Shown here: positions 15,032-22,851 of the stretch, piece after piece
How the letters are laid out: each line of letters begins with the position of its first letter
Position numbering within the stretch: the first letter of the stretch is position 1
Source: Bacillota bacterium
Lineage (GTDB): Bacteria; Bacillota; Sulfobacillia; Symbiobacteriales; Symbiobacteriaceae
Direction: 5' to 3'
NCBI GenBank assembly: GCA_023623185.1
Contig: JAMNXV010000054.1
Span: forward strand, 1-60,076
Length of the DNA stretch: 60,076 nt
Position numbers and translations under genes: made by a program
Notes under the pieces: model-generated
What the model was told of the DNA's origin: nothing
Database searches by the model: none
The model's input: the letters and a program-made list of their open reading frames with translations, nothing else

Positions 15032-15697
15032 ATGGACCAGGGAAAGATCCGCATCATGATCGTGGACGACCAGTCCCTGCTCAGGCGGGGGCTTGCGGCG
15101 CTGCTCAACCGGAACCCCGACATGGAGGTGGTCGGCGAAGCCGGCGACGGCGAGGAGGCGCTGCGGGTGGCGGCTGAGGTCAATCCGGACGTGATTCTGA
15201 TGGACGTGCGCATGCCCGTGATGGACGGGGTTGCGGCGACCCGGGAGCTCACGCGCAGGGGAAGCGCCGCCGGGGTGATCATCCTGACCACGTTCGACGA
15301 TGACGAATACATTTTTGAAGGGATCGCCGCCGGCGCGCGGGGGTATCTCTTGAAGGACGCCGAGTACGAGGAGCTCTCGCAGGCGATTCGCATCGTGGCG
15401 CAGGGGGAGTCGCTGCTCCAGCCGCAGATCACCACGCGCGTGCTGAAGGAGTTCAGCCGGCTCTCCTCCATGAAGGTCAGCCGGCCGAAACCGCAGCCGC
15501 TGGCCGAGCCGCTGACGGAGCGGGAGACCGAGGTCCTGCGCCTGATGGCCTCGGGCGCTTCCAACCAGGACATCGCCGAGAAGCTCTTCATCGGGCAGGG
15601 CACCGTGAAGCACCACGTGCGCGCCATCTTCGCCAAGCTGGGGGCGCGCGATCGGGTGCAGGCCATTTTGCTGGCTCAGGAGCTCAATTTGGTCTAG
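15032..15697 (+). CDS. NarL/LuxR-family response regulator
   Basis: 221 residues. Receiver domain with the acidic pair in MIVDDQ, phosphoacceptor Asp58 in DVILMDVRMPVMDG, the T of ILTTFDDDEYIF and the K of GYLLKDA. The C-terminal LuxR-type helix-turn-helix is LTERETEVLRLMASGASNQD and onward. It begins 13 bp after the histidine kinase gene, so the two form a cognate pair. Phosphorylation would promote DNA binding. Targets are not evident. A hairpin follows at 15732-15752 (9-bp stem GGCGCCGCG) but has no T-run. Confidence 0.95.
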   Translation: MDQGKIRIMIVDDQSLLRRGLAALLNRNPDMEVVGEAGDGEEALRVAAEVNPDVILMDVRMPVMDGVAATRELTRRGSAAGVIILTTFDDDEYIFEGIAAGARGYLLKDAEYEELSQAIRIVAQGESLLQPQITTRVLKEFSRLSSMKVSRPKPQPLAEPLTERETEVLRLMASGASNQDIAEKLFIGQGTVKHHVRAIFAKLGARDRVQAILLAQELNLV

Positions 15698-15879
15698 TCG
15701 CCGCCTGGTCCCGACTATGCCTTAAGGCAGAGGCGCCGCGCTCCGCGGCGCCAAAATCTATGCCCTGGGATCGGACCTGCGGGCAGATGCGCCGCACTCC
15801 CCATAAGAGGTACGCTGGGTGCAGAGAGTGGGCGCACCGGCTCTTTCGCCGGCTGCCGCCCTGGTGAGGAGGAACCGCC

Positions 15880-16779
15880 ATGACCCAGAATCGCTCCTGC
15901 ACCCTCGTGGTGGATGGGGGAGTCGACCTGCCGGAAGACTTGATTGCGCAGCACGGCCTGCACGTTGTTCCGCTGACGGTCCACTTCGGGGACGAGAGTT
16001 ACCAGAGCGGCGTCAGCATGACCCCCGCCGCCTTCTATCAGCGTCTGCGGGAGCGGGGCGAGTTCCCGACCACCTCACAGCCGGCTGTGGGCGACTATGT
16101 GGTCGCCTACCGGCGGGCGGCGGAGGCGGGGCTGCCCATCCTGTCGCTGCACCTTTCCAGCGGCCTCTCGGGCTCCTACAACGCCGCCAGCGCCGCCCGG
16201 GCGCTGGTGCCGGAGCTCGACATCACCCTGCTGGACACGGGAACCCTCTCGGGCGAGATGGCCCTGCAGGTGCTGGTCGCGGCCGGGATGGCCGGGCAGG
16301 GCCTGCCCGTCGCGGCGATCTGCGAGACCCTGCGCGCCGTGAACGAGCGCTCGCACCTCTACTTCACGATCGACAAGCTGGACTACCTGCGCAAGGGCGG
16401 GCGGCTCGGCCGGGTGGCCGGGGCCGTGGGCAGCCTGCTGGGCATTCGCCCCATCGTCACCGTGGACAAGTCCACGGGCACCTACATCGCCGCCGGCAAG
16501 GCCCGGTCGTTCCGGCGGGCGGTCGAGATGATCGCCCACCGCATCATCGACGACGTGGGCGAGGGGGGCGAGGTGAGCGTGATGGTGCTCGAAGGCCATT
16601 GCCCCGACCAGATCGCCCATCTGGTCTCGCTGCTCAGAAGCCGGCTCGAGGTGATCTGGTTCCAGCACCTGCACGTCAACCCCAGCCTCGGCGCCCACGT
16701 GGGCCCCGACGCCGTCGGCGTGGCCTACTTCCCCGGGGTGCTCCCCTTCGTGGGGCGGGACGTCGTTGCAGCCGACTGA
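15880..16779 (+). CDS. DegV family fatty-acid-binding protein
   Basis: 299 residues. The N-terminal LVVDGGVDLPEDL..QHGLHVVPL, the F.TSQPAVGDY segment, LHLSSGLSGSYNAA and the C-terminal G..GPDAVGVAYF are the DegV hallmarks. The Firmicute homologue FakB binds a fatty acid and presents it to the kinase FakA. A paralogue of that kind is likely here, but the kinase is not in the window. Start ATG with GTGAGGAGGAACC upstream. The gene stands alone. Confidence 0.92.
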   Translation: MTQNRSCTLVVDGGVDLPEDLIAQHGLHVVPLTVHFGDESYQSGVSMTPAAFYQRLRERGEFPTTSQPAVGDYVVAYRRAAEAGLPILSLHLSSGLSGSYNAASAARALVPELDITLLDTGTLSGEMALQVLVAAGMAGQGLPVAAICETLRAVNERSHLYFTIDKLDYLRKGGRLGRVAGAVGSLLGIRPIVTVDKSTGTYIAAGKARSFRRAVEMIAHRIIDDVGEGGEVSVMVLEGHCPDQIAHLVSLLRSRLEVIWFQHLHVNPSLGAHVGPDAVGVAYFPGVLPFVGRDVVAAD

Positions 16780-16844
16780 AAGACGGCCTGACCGGCCGCA
16801 TGAAAGTGAAAGGCCGCCCTGCGCCGGGGCGGCCGTTCCCATGT

Positions 16845-17519
16845 TTACAGAGTGTAGCTCTCGCCGGGCCGGAGCACAACGGGCTCGGCGAGGCGCGACT
16901 CGCGGACGCGGGCCGCAAAATCGGACGGATCCTGCACCAGCACGGGGAAGGTGCCCCAGTGCATCGGGATGACCGCCCTGGGCCGGATCCACTCCACCGC
17001 GACGGCCGCGTCTTCCGGGCCCATGGTGTAGTGGTCGCCGATGGGCAGCATGGCCACGTCGATGCCGGGGGCCTCGATGACGCCGTTCAGCAGCTTCATG
17101 TCGCTGAACAGCGCGGTGTCGCCCGCGTGGTAGATGCGCTTGCCGCCCAGGTGGATGACAAAACCGCAGGCGTGGCCGCCGGTCGGGCCGAAGCCGTGGT
17201 AGGCCAGGGTCATGCGGACCAGCCCGAAGTCAAACCGCCGCTTCCCGCCCAGGGCCATGTCGGCGACCTGCACGCCCTGGTCAGCCAGGGTGTACGCGGC
17301 GTCGGCGCTGGTGATGATCGTCGCGCCCGTGCGCTTGGCGATGGCCACCGCATCGCCCACGTGGTCGTCGTGCAGGTGCGTGACCAGGATGTAATTGGGG
17401 TTCAGCTCCTCCGCCTTTACGGGGCAGACCGGATTGCCCGTGATGAACGGATCGATCAGCAGGTTCCACCGACCGTCGGTGATCTCGAACGCCGCGTGTC
17501 CCAGGTACCGGATCCGCAT
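16845..17519 (-). CDS. UPF0173 metal-dependent hydrolase
   Basis: 224 residues, a short metallo-beta-lactamase fold protein. It starts MRIRYLGHAAFEI and has THLHDDHVGDA, which supplies the HxHxDH metal motif, then YHAGDTALFSDM and MHWGTFPV. All fit the UPF0173 family, whose substrate is unknown. Start supported by GGGAGGCGATTGT. It is convergent with degV and divergent from the next gene. No partner gene suggests a pathway. Confidence 0.92.
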   Translation of the reverse strand: MRIRYLGHAAFEITDGRWNLLIDPFITGNPVCPVKAEELNPNYILVTHLHDDHVGDAVAIAKRTGATIITSADAAYTLADQGVQVADMALGGKRRFDFGLVRMTLAYHGFGPTGGHACGFVIHLGGKRIYHAGDTALFSDMKLLNGVIEAPGIDVAMLPIGDHYTMGPEDAAVAVEWIRPRAVIPMHWGTFPVLVQDPSDFAARVRESRLAEPVVLRPGESYTL

Positions 17520-17677
17520 ACAATCGCCTCCCTGAAGAGCTTTGCCTGAATGGTGACCTGCCGGCGGCGCCGCCCGGGCGCCGCGAGCAGGGGATTAACC
17601 GGCGTATATGGAAGGAAGAATACGAATATACCCTAACACTTAAGGCACGGCAATACCGCGAGCTGGGGGAGCAGAGC

Positions 17678-19000
17678 ATGATTCGCAGGGCGTGGTGGGT
17701 CGTACTGGCGCTCGCAGTGGTACTCGGAGCACAGTGGATGGTGGCGCGCAGCCAGGCCGATCTGGCTGTGGCGGAGGAGGTGCTGGCGGGCAGCCCCGCG
17801 CTGCACGTCGCGGCGGTGGGAGAGCCCCGGGGGGCCGTCATCGTGCTGCACGGCTTCGGGGGCAGCAAGGAGCTGATGCAGCACTGGGGTTACGCGCTGG
17901 CCCGCCGCGGGTTCGATGCCTACATTCCCGACCTGCCCGGCCACGGGGCCCACACCGGGCCTCTGGCAGACCCCGGTGCGGCCGCAGCCCGGCTGATCGA
18001 TGAGCTGGTCGCCACCGGGCGGGCCGAACCCGGCCGGGTGGGGCTGCTCGGCCACTCCACCGCCGGCCTGTCCCCCACCTCTGTGGACCCCCTGCCAGCT
18101 GAGGCCCCTGCCAACCTGCTGGATTATCCGGCCGCGCGGAACCCCCTGGCCGCCATGTACGCCCGGGCCGCGGACGAGGCGGCAGACCGGCTGTCGCAGG
18201 CGTTCGGCGCGGCGCCGCCGGAAACGGGCCCTTCGCCCCGGCCGCTGGGCTGGCTGCTGCTGGCGCTGGCGGGCGGGCTCGGCGCGATGCCGGCCGTCGC
18301 TGCGCTGGTGCGGCCGAACCCCCGGCACGGCGGCCGGCGCCAGCGCGGCATCGGCCTGGCCACCGGCCTTGCCGCGGTGGCGGTTTCCCTGCTCAGCGCC
18401 GTGCTGGCCTCGGTCTACCTGCGGCTGCCCTGGCTGGGTATCGCTGTGCTGGACTACATGGTACCCTATTTCCTGGTTGCAGCCGCCGTTCTCCTGCTTT
18501 TCCGCGCGCTCTGGCCGCGCGAGTTCGGCGGGCTTTCGATCGGCGGGGCCGAGGCGGTGCTGGCTGCCTTGCTGCGCGGCCTGGCCGTGGCCCTCGCGTT
18601 TCTCGGCGCGCTGGTGCCGGTGATTCACCAGAATGTGACCTATTTTGTACCGACGATGCCCAGAATCCTGCCACTGATTGCCGTCGGTGTGGTTTACTGG
18701 CTGTATGCCGTGCAGGAGGAGCGGCTGAAGCGGGCCGTGGCCGGGGGGCCGTCGCCGGGAGGCTTCCTGCTGGGCCTCGTGGCGAAACTGCTGATGGCCG
18801 CCACCTGGGTGGGGGCGGGGGTGCTGCCCAACCCGCCCGCGTCTCTTCCTGCGGTCATTCCCGTGGCCCTGGCGGTGCTGGTGGTCATGGAGGCCCTGAA
18901 CTGCGCCCTGGCCGTGCTGCGCTTTCCCGCCGTGAGCGTCGCGCTGGTGAATGCGGTGGTCATCGGGTGGACGGCTGCCGTCATGCTCCCCCTGGTCTGA
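17678..19000 (+). CDS. Membrane protein with truncated alpha/beta-hydrolase domain
   Basis: 440 residues. An N-terminal signal anchor is followed by an alpha/beta-hydrolase start: VIVLHGFGGSKELM (oxyanion strand), DAYIPDLPGHGAHTG and the nucleophile elbow GLLGHSTAG (Ser127). Directly after it, where a helix and strand of 20-30 residues should come, the sequence jumps to LSPTSVDPLPAEAPANLL. No acid or His of the triad can be recognised before the C-terminal part, which has about seven hydrophobic segments (residues 190-440). The hydrolase domain therefore looks internally deleted and probably inactive, while the membrane domain is intact. The frame stays open, so this is an in-frame loss or a divergent fold. 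Function unknown. Confidence 0.8.
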   Translation: MIRRAWWVVLALAVVLGAQWMVARSQADLAVAEEVLAGSPALHVAAVGEPRGAVIVLHGFGGSKELMQHWGYALARRGFDAYIPDLPGHGAHTGPLADPGAAAARLIDELVATGRAEPGRVGLLGHSTAGLSPTSVDPLPAEAPANLLDYPAARNPLAAMYARAADEAADRLSQAFGAAPPETGPSPRPLGWLLLALAGGLGAMPAVAALVRPNPRHGGRRQRGIGLATGLAAVAVSLLSAVLASVYLRLPWLGIAVLDYMVPYFLVAAAVLLLFRALWPREFGGLSIGGAEAVLAALLRGLAVALAFLGALVPVIHQNVTYFVPTMPRILPLIAVGVVYWLYAVQEERLKRAVAGGPSPGGFLLGLVAKLLMAATWVGAGVLPNPPASLPAVIPVALAVLVVMEALNCALAVLRFPAVSVALVNAVVIGWTAAVMLPLV

Positions 19001-19010
19001 GCAGGTGACA

Positions 19011-19039
19011 TAGACCGATCGGCGTGCCGTGGGTATAAT
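19011..19039 (+). promoter_or_regulatory. dusB promoter
   Basis: TAGACC (19011-19016), a 17-bp spacer, and a perfect TATAAT (19034-19039). The predicted transcript start near 19046 places the ATG at 19054 almost at the 5' end, favouring the TTG at 19078. Confidence 0.75.
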
Positions 19040-19077
19040 AAACCCCGCCACCGATGTTCTTCTTGGGGGTGAGAGGG

Positions 19078-20106
19078 TTGTCTGAGCCGCTGTTGAAGCC
19101 AATCCGACTGGGAGAGCTGACCATCGAGCGGCCGCTGGCCCTGGCGCCCATGGCCGGCGTCACCAACTGGCCCTTTCGCCGCCTCTGCAAGGAGCACGGC
19201 TGCGGCCTTGTCGTCACCGAGTTCGTCAGCGACAAGGCGCTCCTGTACGACAGCAGGCGCACCCGGGAGATGATTCAGCTGATGGACGATGAGCGTCCGG
19301 CCGGCGTGCAGATCTTCGGGGCGGACCCCGACACGATGGCGCGCGCCGCGGTGCGCGTGGTGGAGCTGGAGCAGCCGGACCTGATCGACATCAACATGGG
19401 CTGCCCGGCTCCGAAGGTGACGAAGGGCCGGGGCGGCTCCTCGCTCCTGAAGGAGCCCGAGGTGGCCCAGGAGATCGTGCGGCAGGTGGTGCGGGCCGTC
19501 GCGCCGCTGCCTGTGACCGTGAAGATGCGCATCGGCTGGGATGCCCGTTCGATCAATGCCGTGGAGGTCGCGCAGCGGGTGGAGGAGGCCGGTGCGCAGA
19601 TGATCACGGTGCACGGCCGCACCCGGGAGCAGCACTACTCGGGCCGGGCCGACTGGGATGTGATCGCCGCCGTGGCCCGGGCCGTGTCGGTGCCGGTGCT
19701 GGGCAACGGCGACATCTCCGACCCCAGGGACGCCGCGGAGCGGATACGAACCAGCGGCGTGGCCGGTCTGGCGGTGGGCCGCGGCGCCCTCGGGAACCCC
19801 TGGGTCTTCAGCCGCACGCTGCACTATCTGCAGACGGGCGAGCTTCTGCCGGAACCCGACGTGCGCGAACGCGTGGAGACCGCGCTCCGCCATCTGGAAC
19901 TGATGATCGCCTACAGGGGCGAATTCCTGGCGGTGCGGGAGATGCGAAAGCACGCTGCCTGGTACCTGAAGGGGCTCCATGGATCGGCGGAGGTCCGCGC
20001 GGCCATCAACCAGGCGGAGCGGCCGGAGGAGCTGCGCTCCCTGCTCCTGGGCTACCTGGAACGGGCAGAGGCCTACCGGGCCGGAAGCGTCAGATTGTTA
20101 AGTTGA
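19078..20106 (+). CDS. dusB: tRNA-dihydrouridine synthase
   Basis: 342 residues, FMN-dependent. It reduces uridines in the tRNA D-loop using NADPH. Motifs: LAPMAGVTNWPFR near the N-terminus, INMGCPAPKV with the catalytic Cys, VTVKMRIGWD, VHGRTREQ and NGDI, then GVAGLAVGRGALGNPW. I set the start at TTG 19078 because GGGGGTGAG lies just before it and the promoter is too close to the upstream ATG at 19054. The residues then read MSEPLLKPIRLG, as in relatives. In many Firmicutes dusB precedes greA, as here. Confidence 0.95.
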   Translation: MSEPLLKPIRLGELTIERPLALAPMAGVTNWPFRRLCKEHGCGLVVTEFVSDKALLYDSRRTREMIQLMDDERPAGVQIFGADPDTMARAAVRVVELEQPDLIDINMGCPAPKVTKGRGGSSLLKEPEVAQEIVRQVVRAVAPLPVTVKMRIGWDARSINAVEVAQRVEEAGAQMITVHGRTREQHYSGRADWDVIAAVARAVSVPVLGNGDISDPRDAAERIRTSGVAGLAVGRGALGNPWVFSRTLHYLQTGELLPEPDVRERVETALRHLELMIAYRGEFLAVREMRKHAAWYLKGLHGSAEVRAAINQAERPEELRSLLLGYLERAEAYRAGSVRLLS

Positions 20107-20131
20107 CATTGCATTGTGGGCTACGTATAAT
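20103..20131 (+). promoter_or_regulatory. Consensus sigma-A promoter of greA
   Basis: Exact TTGACA (20103-20108), 17-bp spacer, exact TATAAT (20126-20131). The -35 overlaps the end of dusB. Confidence 0.92.
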
Positions 20132-20137
20132 GAATTG

Positions 20138-20322
20138 GCCAGTGGAGTGGAGCACTGCGGAAGGCCGGGCAGAGTCCCGGCCCCGCGGTGCTTCGTCGCA
20201 GCAGGGGACGAGGTCCCCCGGGCATACTGCGGCCGCTCGGAGTCGTATACATCCGTACCACAACGAGCTTCCCACCACTACGGCGTCGTAGTGTAGTTGT
20301 CAGGTGTAAAGGGGAGAACCGC
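20138..20322 (+). promoter_or_regulatory. Long structured greA leader
   Basis: About 185 nt separate the expected transcript start from the greA start. The leader holds a strong two-part hairpin (20152-20160 with 20183-20191, and 20163-20169 with 20176-20182) and a perfect 7-bp hairpin (20276-20282 with 20287-20293) about 30 nt before the start codon. No known riboswitch motif was recognised. Confidence 0.5.
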
Positions 20323-20796
20323 ATGGCCGAGAAAGAGGTGCTCCTATCCCTGGACGGTCTGAAGCAGCTTGAGCAAGAGCTGCTCTACCTCCGCACCGTG
20401 AAGCGTCTGGAGGTCGCAGAGCGCATCAAGCAGGCCCGCGAGTACGGCGACATCTCCGAGAACTCCGAGTACGAGGACGCCAAGAATGAACAGGCCTTCA
20501 TCGAAGGGCGCATTCTGGTGCTGGAAAAGATGCTGCGGAACGCGCGCGTGATCGATGAGCCTGTCGGTGAGCAGGAGGTTGTGGTGGTCGGCAGCACCGT
20601 GGTGCTGAAGGACCTGGAATACGGCGACGAGCTTACGTATACGATCGTGGGCACCACGGAGGCCGACCCTTCGAATAACCGGATTTCCAACGAGTCCCCG
20701 GTTGGCCGCGCGATCATCGGGCAGAGGGTGGGCACCGTGGTCGCGGTGGATGCGCCCGACGGGGTCATCCGGTACGAAATACGCGCGATCAAGTAA
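20323..20796 (+). CDS. greA: Transcription elongation factor GreA
   Basis: 157 residues. An N-terminal coiled coil carries the acidic tip REYGDISENSEYEDAKNEQA, which reaches through the RNA polymerase secondary channel and stimulates cleavage of backtracked transcripts. The C-terminal FKBP-like domain ends SPVGRAIIG..VG..V.V..PDG. Start ATG 20323 follows AAAGGGGAGAACC. The gene is expressed from its own consensus promoter with a long leader. Confidence 0.97.
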   Translation: MAEKEVLLSLDGLKQLEQELLYLRTVKRLEVAERIKQAREYGDISENSEYEDAKNEQAFIEGRILVLEKMLRNARVIDEPVGEQEVVVVGSTVVLKDLEYGDELTYTIVGTTEADPSNNRISNESPVGRAIIGQRVGTVVAVDAPDGVIRYEIRAIK

Positions 20797-20798
20797 GT

Positions 20799-20817
20799 GG
20801 GGGGCACACGGCCCCCC
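20799..20817. terminator. Hairpin after greA
   Basis: A GGGGGGC/GCCCCCC stem directly overlaps the end of greA and faces a minus-strand gene. It has no T-run. Confidence 0.5.
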
Positions 20818-20819
20818 GC

Positions 20820-21050
20820 TCAGTCTCTGACCTCGCTGCCCAGTGACAAGGTGGGTCCGCCCCTCCGCTTCTGCCCGGGCGGCGGATTCAGCGGTTCGGG
20901 CCTCTCCCACGGCCGAACCGTGGCCTCGTACTGCGGCCCTGCTTCCGGCCCCGCGCTATCCCGCAGGCTGGCCTCGTAGGCCGACTGGCCCAGGTCGCCG
21001 GCGCTGGGGCCGATCTGCGGCTGTTTCAGATCGTGAAGCGGTCGCGGCAT
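20820..21050 (-). CDS. Small hydrophilic protein, unknown
   Basis: 76 residues reading MPRPLHDLKQPQIGPSAGDL at the N-terminus, rich in Pro, Gly and charged residues, with no membrane segment and no Cys. The ATG at 21050 is preferred over that at 21056 because GGGAGG lies 8 nt before it. It is convergent with greA and monocistronic. I do not recognise it. Composition and ribosome site support a real gene, perhaps a small stress or spore protein. Confidence 0.5.
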   Translation of the reverse strand: MPRPLHDLKQPQIGPSAGDLGQSAYEASLRDSAGPEAGPQYEATVRPWERPEPLNPPPGQKRRGGPTLSLGSEVRD

Positions 21051-21134
21051 GAACATCGCCTCCCGCGCTTAGTCTGCCCCGGCCCGGGTCCTCTGCGGGT
21101 GGTAAGATCAACGCCCCCTGGAAGCAGGTGTGCG

Positions 21135-21164
21135 TTGACAATCGGCGGCTCTCACGGGTACAAT
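21135..21164 (+). promoter_or_regulatory. tRNA-Ala promoter
   Basis: Exact TTGACA (21135-21140), 18-bp spacer and TACAAT (21159-21164), ending 15 bp before the tRNA. Confidence 0.85.
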
Positions 21165-21179
21165 AGCTAAGCGGTTATC

Positions 21180-21255
21180 GGGGCTGTAGCTCAGCTGGGA
21201 GAGCAGCGCCTTTGCAAGGCGAAGGTCGAGGGTTCGAGTCCCTTCAGCTCCACCA
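21180..21255 (+). tRNA. tRNA-Ala (anticodon TGC)
   Basis: 76 nt with complete cloverleaf. The acceptor GGGGCTG pairs with CAGCTCC, including the G3:U70 pair that marks alanine tRNAs. The anticodon loop is TTTGCAA and the T-loop GGTTCGAGTCC. The terminal CCA is encoded. It has its own promoter and terminator. Confidence 0.97.
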
Positions 21256-21262
21256 TAGTCAC

Positions 21263-21289
21263 GGACCGGGCGTTTGCCCGGTCCTTTTT
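21263..21289 (+). terminator. Rho-independent terminator of tRNA-Ala
   Basis: GGACCGGGC (21263-21271), GTTT loop, GCCCGGTCC (21276-21284) and TTTTT. Confidence 0.95.
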
Positions 21290-21320
21290 CACGCGCTCAT
21301 GTCTGTTCGGAGGCGTGCCA

Positions 21321-21467
21321 GTGGGCGGCCGCCGCGCGCAGAAACTCCTGCGCGTCCCGCTCGCGAACGCCCGCTTGGGGATGACATGGGCCATGTTCGT
21401 GGTCAGGAAACGGCGCAGTCCCAACCAGATGAAAAACAGCAGGACAAGTGGAGCCCGGCGCAGCTAG
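21321..21467 (+). CDS. Possible 48-residue basic peptide
   Basis: A GTG with GGAGG 8 nt upstream opens a 48-codon frame, rich in Arg and Lys, whose stop lies in the loop of the following hairpin. No family is recognised. It may be fortuitous, as GC-rich DNA gives many such frames. Confidence 0.2.
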   Translation: MGGRRAQKLLRVPLANARLGMTWAMFVVRKRRSPNQMKNSRTSGARRS

Positions 21468-21478
21468 CGCCGGGCTCC
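21450..21478 (-). terminator. Hairpin downstream of cupredoxin gene
   Basis: A perfect 12-bp stem (21450-21461 with 21467-21478) lies 20 bp beyond the cupredoxin stop. The T-rich tract on the minus strand begins about 10 nt later. Confidence 0.7.
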
Positions 21479-21497
21479 ACGCTATTCAGGAATCAGC

Positions 21498-21869
21498 CTA
21501 CTCCACGATCAGCTTGCCGACCATGCCGGCCTCCCGGTGACCGGGCACGTCGCAGATGATGTCGTGCTCGCCGGACTGGGTGATCTTGACCTCAATGGTC
21601 GACGTCTGGCCGGGCGGGATCTGGCCGGAGTTCACGTTCAGAGCGGGAATGAGGAAGTTGTGGTTAACGGCCGGGTCCTTGTTCACCAGGGTGATCTTGA
21701 GGGTGTCGCCCTTCTTGGCCTGGATCACGTCGGGCGTGAATTTCATTTCACCGTTGATGCCCATCTCGACCGTCATTTCGATCGCGTCGCCGCTGCCGCC
21801 GCCCCCGCAGCCGGCCAGAACGCCCAGGGACAGCAGCCCAACCACAAGAAGCGTCATGAGCTTCCGCAT
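21498..21869 (-). CDS. Cupredoxin-domain lipoprotein
   Basis: 123 residues. A type II signal peptide ends in the lipobox LAGC (Cys21), followed by a glycine-rich tether. The domain carries the four type-1 copper ligands: His70 (VNHNF), Cys106, His111 and Met116 (CDVPGHREAGM). It should be a membrane-tethered blue copper protein outside the cell. Divergent placement next to the cbb3 oxidase operon suggests it carries electrons to the oxidase. I placed the start at the ATG before RKLMTLLVVG. The longer frame upstream adds 24 residues without signal character. Confidence 0.9.
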   Translation of the reverse strand: MRKLMTLLVVGLLSLGVLAGCGGGGSGDAIEMTVEMGINGEMKFTPDVIQAKKGDTLKITLVNKDPAVNHNFLIPALNVNSGQIPPGQTSTIEVKITQSGEHDIICDVPGHREAGMVGKLIVE

Positions 21870-22208
21870 AGCTGAAGTTTCACTCCCTTTCCTGCGCAAT
21901 ATCATGCCAAACGTGTCAACAGCGGCCAATCGGACGCGCAATGTACTGGGGTTATTGGACGAAGTAAGTAGATAGGGTCTAGACCCTAAGGACTATCTCG
22001 CATACGACTTTAGTGCCAGTCATGGTAAAATAGCGGCCGAAAACCCTGTAGGCGCAGTGTTTTCGGACGAGTCAGACAACCAGAAGGAATGATAGCACGG
22101 TCCGGCTGCCGTGGCAAGTCCCGTCCGCGGCCATATTCAACACATTCAGGTTCAAATTATGTTTCTACATAAACATAACGAGGACCGAAGTAATGGGGGC
22201 GGTCTCGT
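21870..22208. promoter_or_regulatory. Divergent control region of the cupredoxin and oxidase genes
   Basis: 339 bp, AT-richer than its surroundings. It holds a perfect 14-bp palindrome AGGGTCTAGACCCT (21974-21987) overlapping a 19-bp element (21979-21997) that recurs before the bc operon. It also has an inverted repeat CCGAAAAC/GTTTTCGG (22037-22044, 22059-22066) and an AT-rich dyad TTATGTTT/AAACATAA (22157-22164, 22171-22178). TAAAAT at 22026-22031 could be a -10 but lacks a good -35. Confidence 0.6.
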
Positions 22209-22814
22209 GTGAGATGGGCACGTTCTCCGGGCACGGCCGTGCTGGCGGCGCTGCTCGGGCTGTTCCTCCTGCCGGGGCAGGCGGCGGCTTCGCACCTGAG
22301 CGGCGGGGAAAGCGACCTGATGGGGATCTACGGCGGCATCGCCCTGGTGCTGGGCTTCGCCGGGCTGCTGGGCGTGCTGGGCCTGGTACCGGCGCGCTGG
22401 CGCTGGCGGGGCTACCGCTGGGGGAGGTGGCTGCTCGCCGCCGGCCTGCTGATCCTGGTCGCCGGAGGGTTTCACGCGGCGGCCATCGGCACGGTGGAGC
22501 GCCAGGTGGGGGATGCGGCGTTCGGGCGGCTGGCCACCCAGCAGCTGCTGGGCACCCTGGTGGTCTTCGGCGCGTTCTGGGGCGGGGTGTACTTCCTGGC
22601 CCGGCGATCCGGGGTGCTGAACATGGGCGAGTCCGTCAAGTACGCGGTGCTCCGGAACGGCGACCCGCCCGAGTGGACGGCGTTCCGGGCTGAGCGGCCC
22701 GGTGAGCAGCGTCTGATGTGGGTTCCCTTCGCGGCCATGGGCATCCTGGCGTTCTTCTTCACGGCCGGGGTGCTGTTCGCCATCCTCCGGCTGCCGCCGA
22801 GCGCACGGCTTTAG
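22209..22814 (+). CDS. Oxidase-operon membrane protein, unknown
   Basis: 201 residues with an N-terminal hydrophobic segment ending PGQAAA (signal-like) and four further transmembrane helices (about 38-60, 75-95, 113-135, 170-195). A soluble loop contains NMGESVKYAVLRNGDPPEW. No metal or haem motif is conserved in an obvious way. It starts at GTG with a modest GGGGGCGG site and ends 37 bp before ccoN, so it is probably the first gene of the oxidase operon. It may be an accessory or assembly subunit. I do not recognise the family. Confidence 0.75.
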   Translation: MRWARSPGTAVLAALLGLFLLPGQAAASHLSGGESDLMGIYGGIALVLGFAGLLGVLGLVPARWRWRGYRWGRWLLAAGLLILVAGGFHAAAIGTVERQVGDAAFGRLATQQLLGTLVVFGAFWGGVYFLARRSGVLNMGESVKYAVLRNGDPPEWTAFRAERPGEQRLMWVPFAAMGILAFFFTAGVLFAILRLPPSARL

Positions 22815-22851
22815 GTTCCCATGTCCCACTTCTGAACAGGGGAGGAGATAG

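Noticed and set aside
15732-15752. Terminator after the response regulator
   Set aside because: The 9-bp hairpin is followed by AAAATCT, not T, on the plus strand, so it is not a convincing intrinsic terminator for that gene.
21191-21424. Minus-strand 77-residue frame
   Set aside because: It runs through the antisense of tRNA-Ala (the VELKGLEPSTFALQ reading is a well-known artefact of such frames) and has no ribosome site.
21870-22208. FNR or Rex box at the oxidase operon
   Set aside because: No TTGAT-N4-ATCAA or TTGTGA-N6-TCACAA was found in this region despite its respiratory context.
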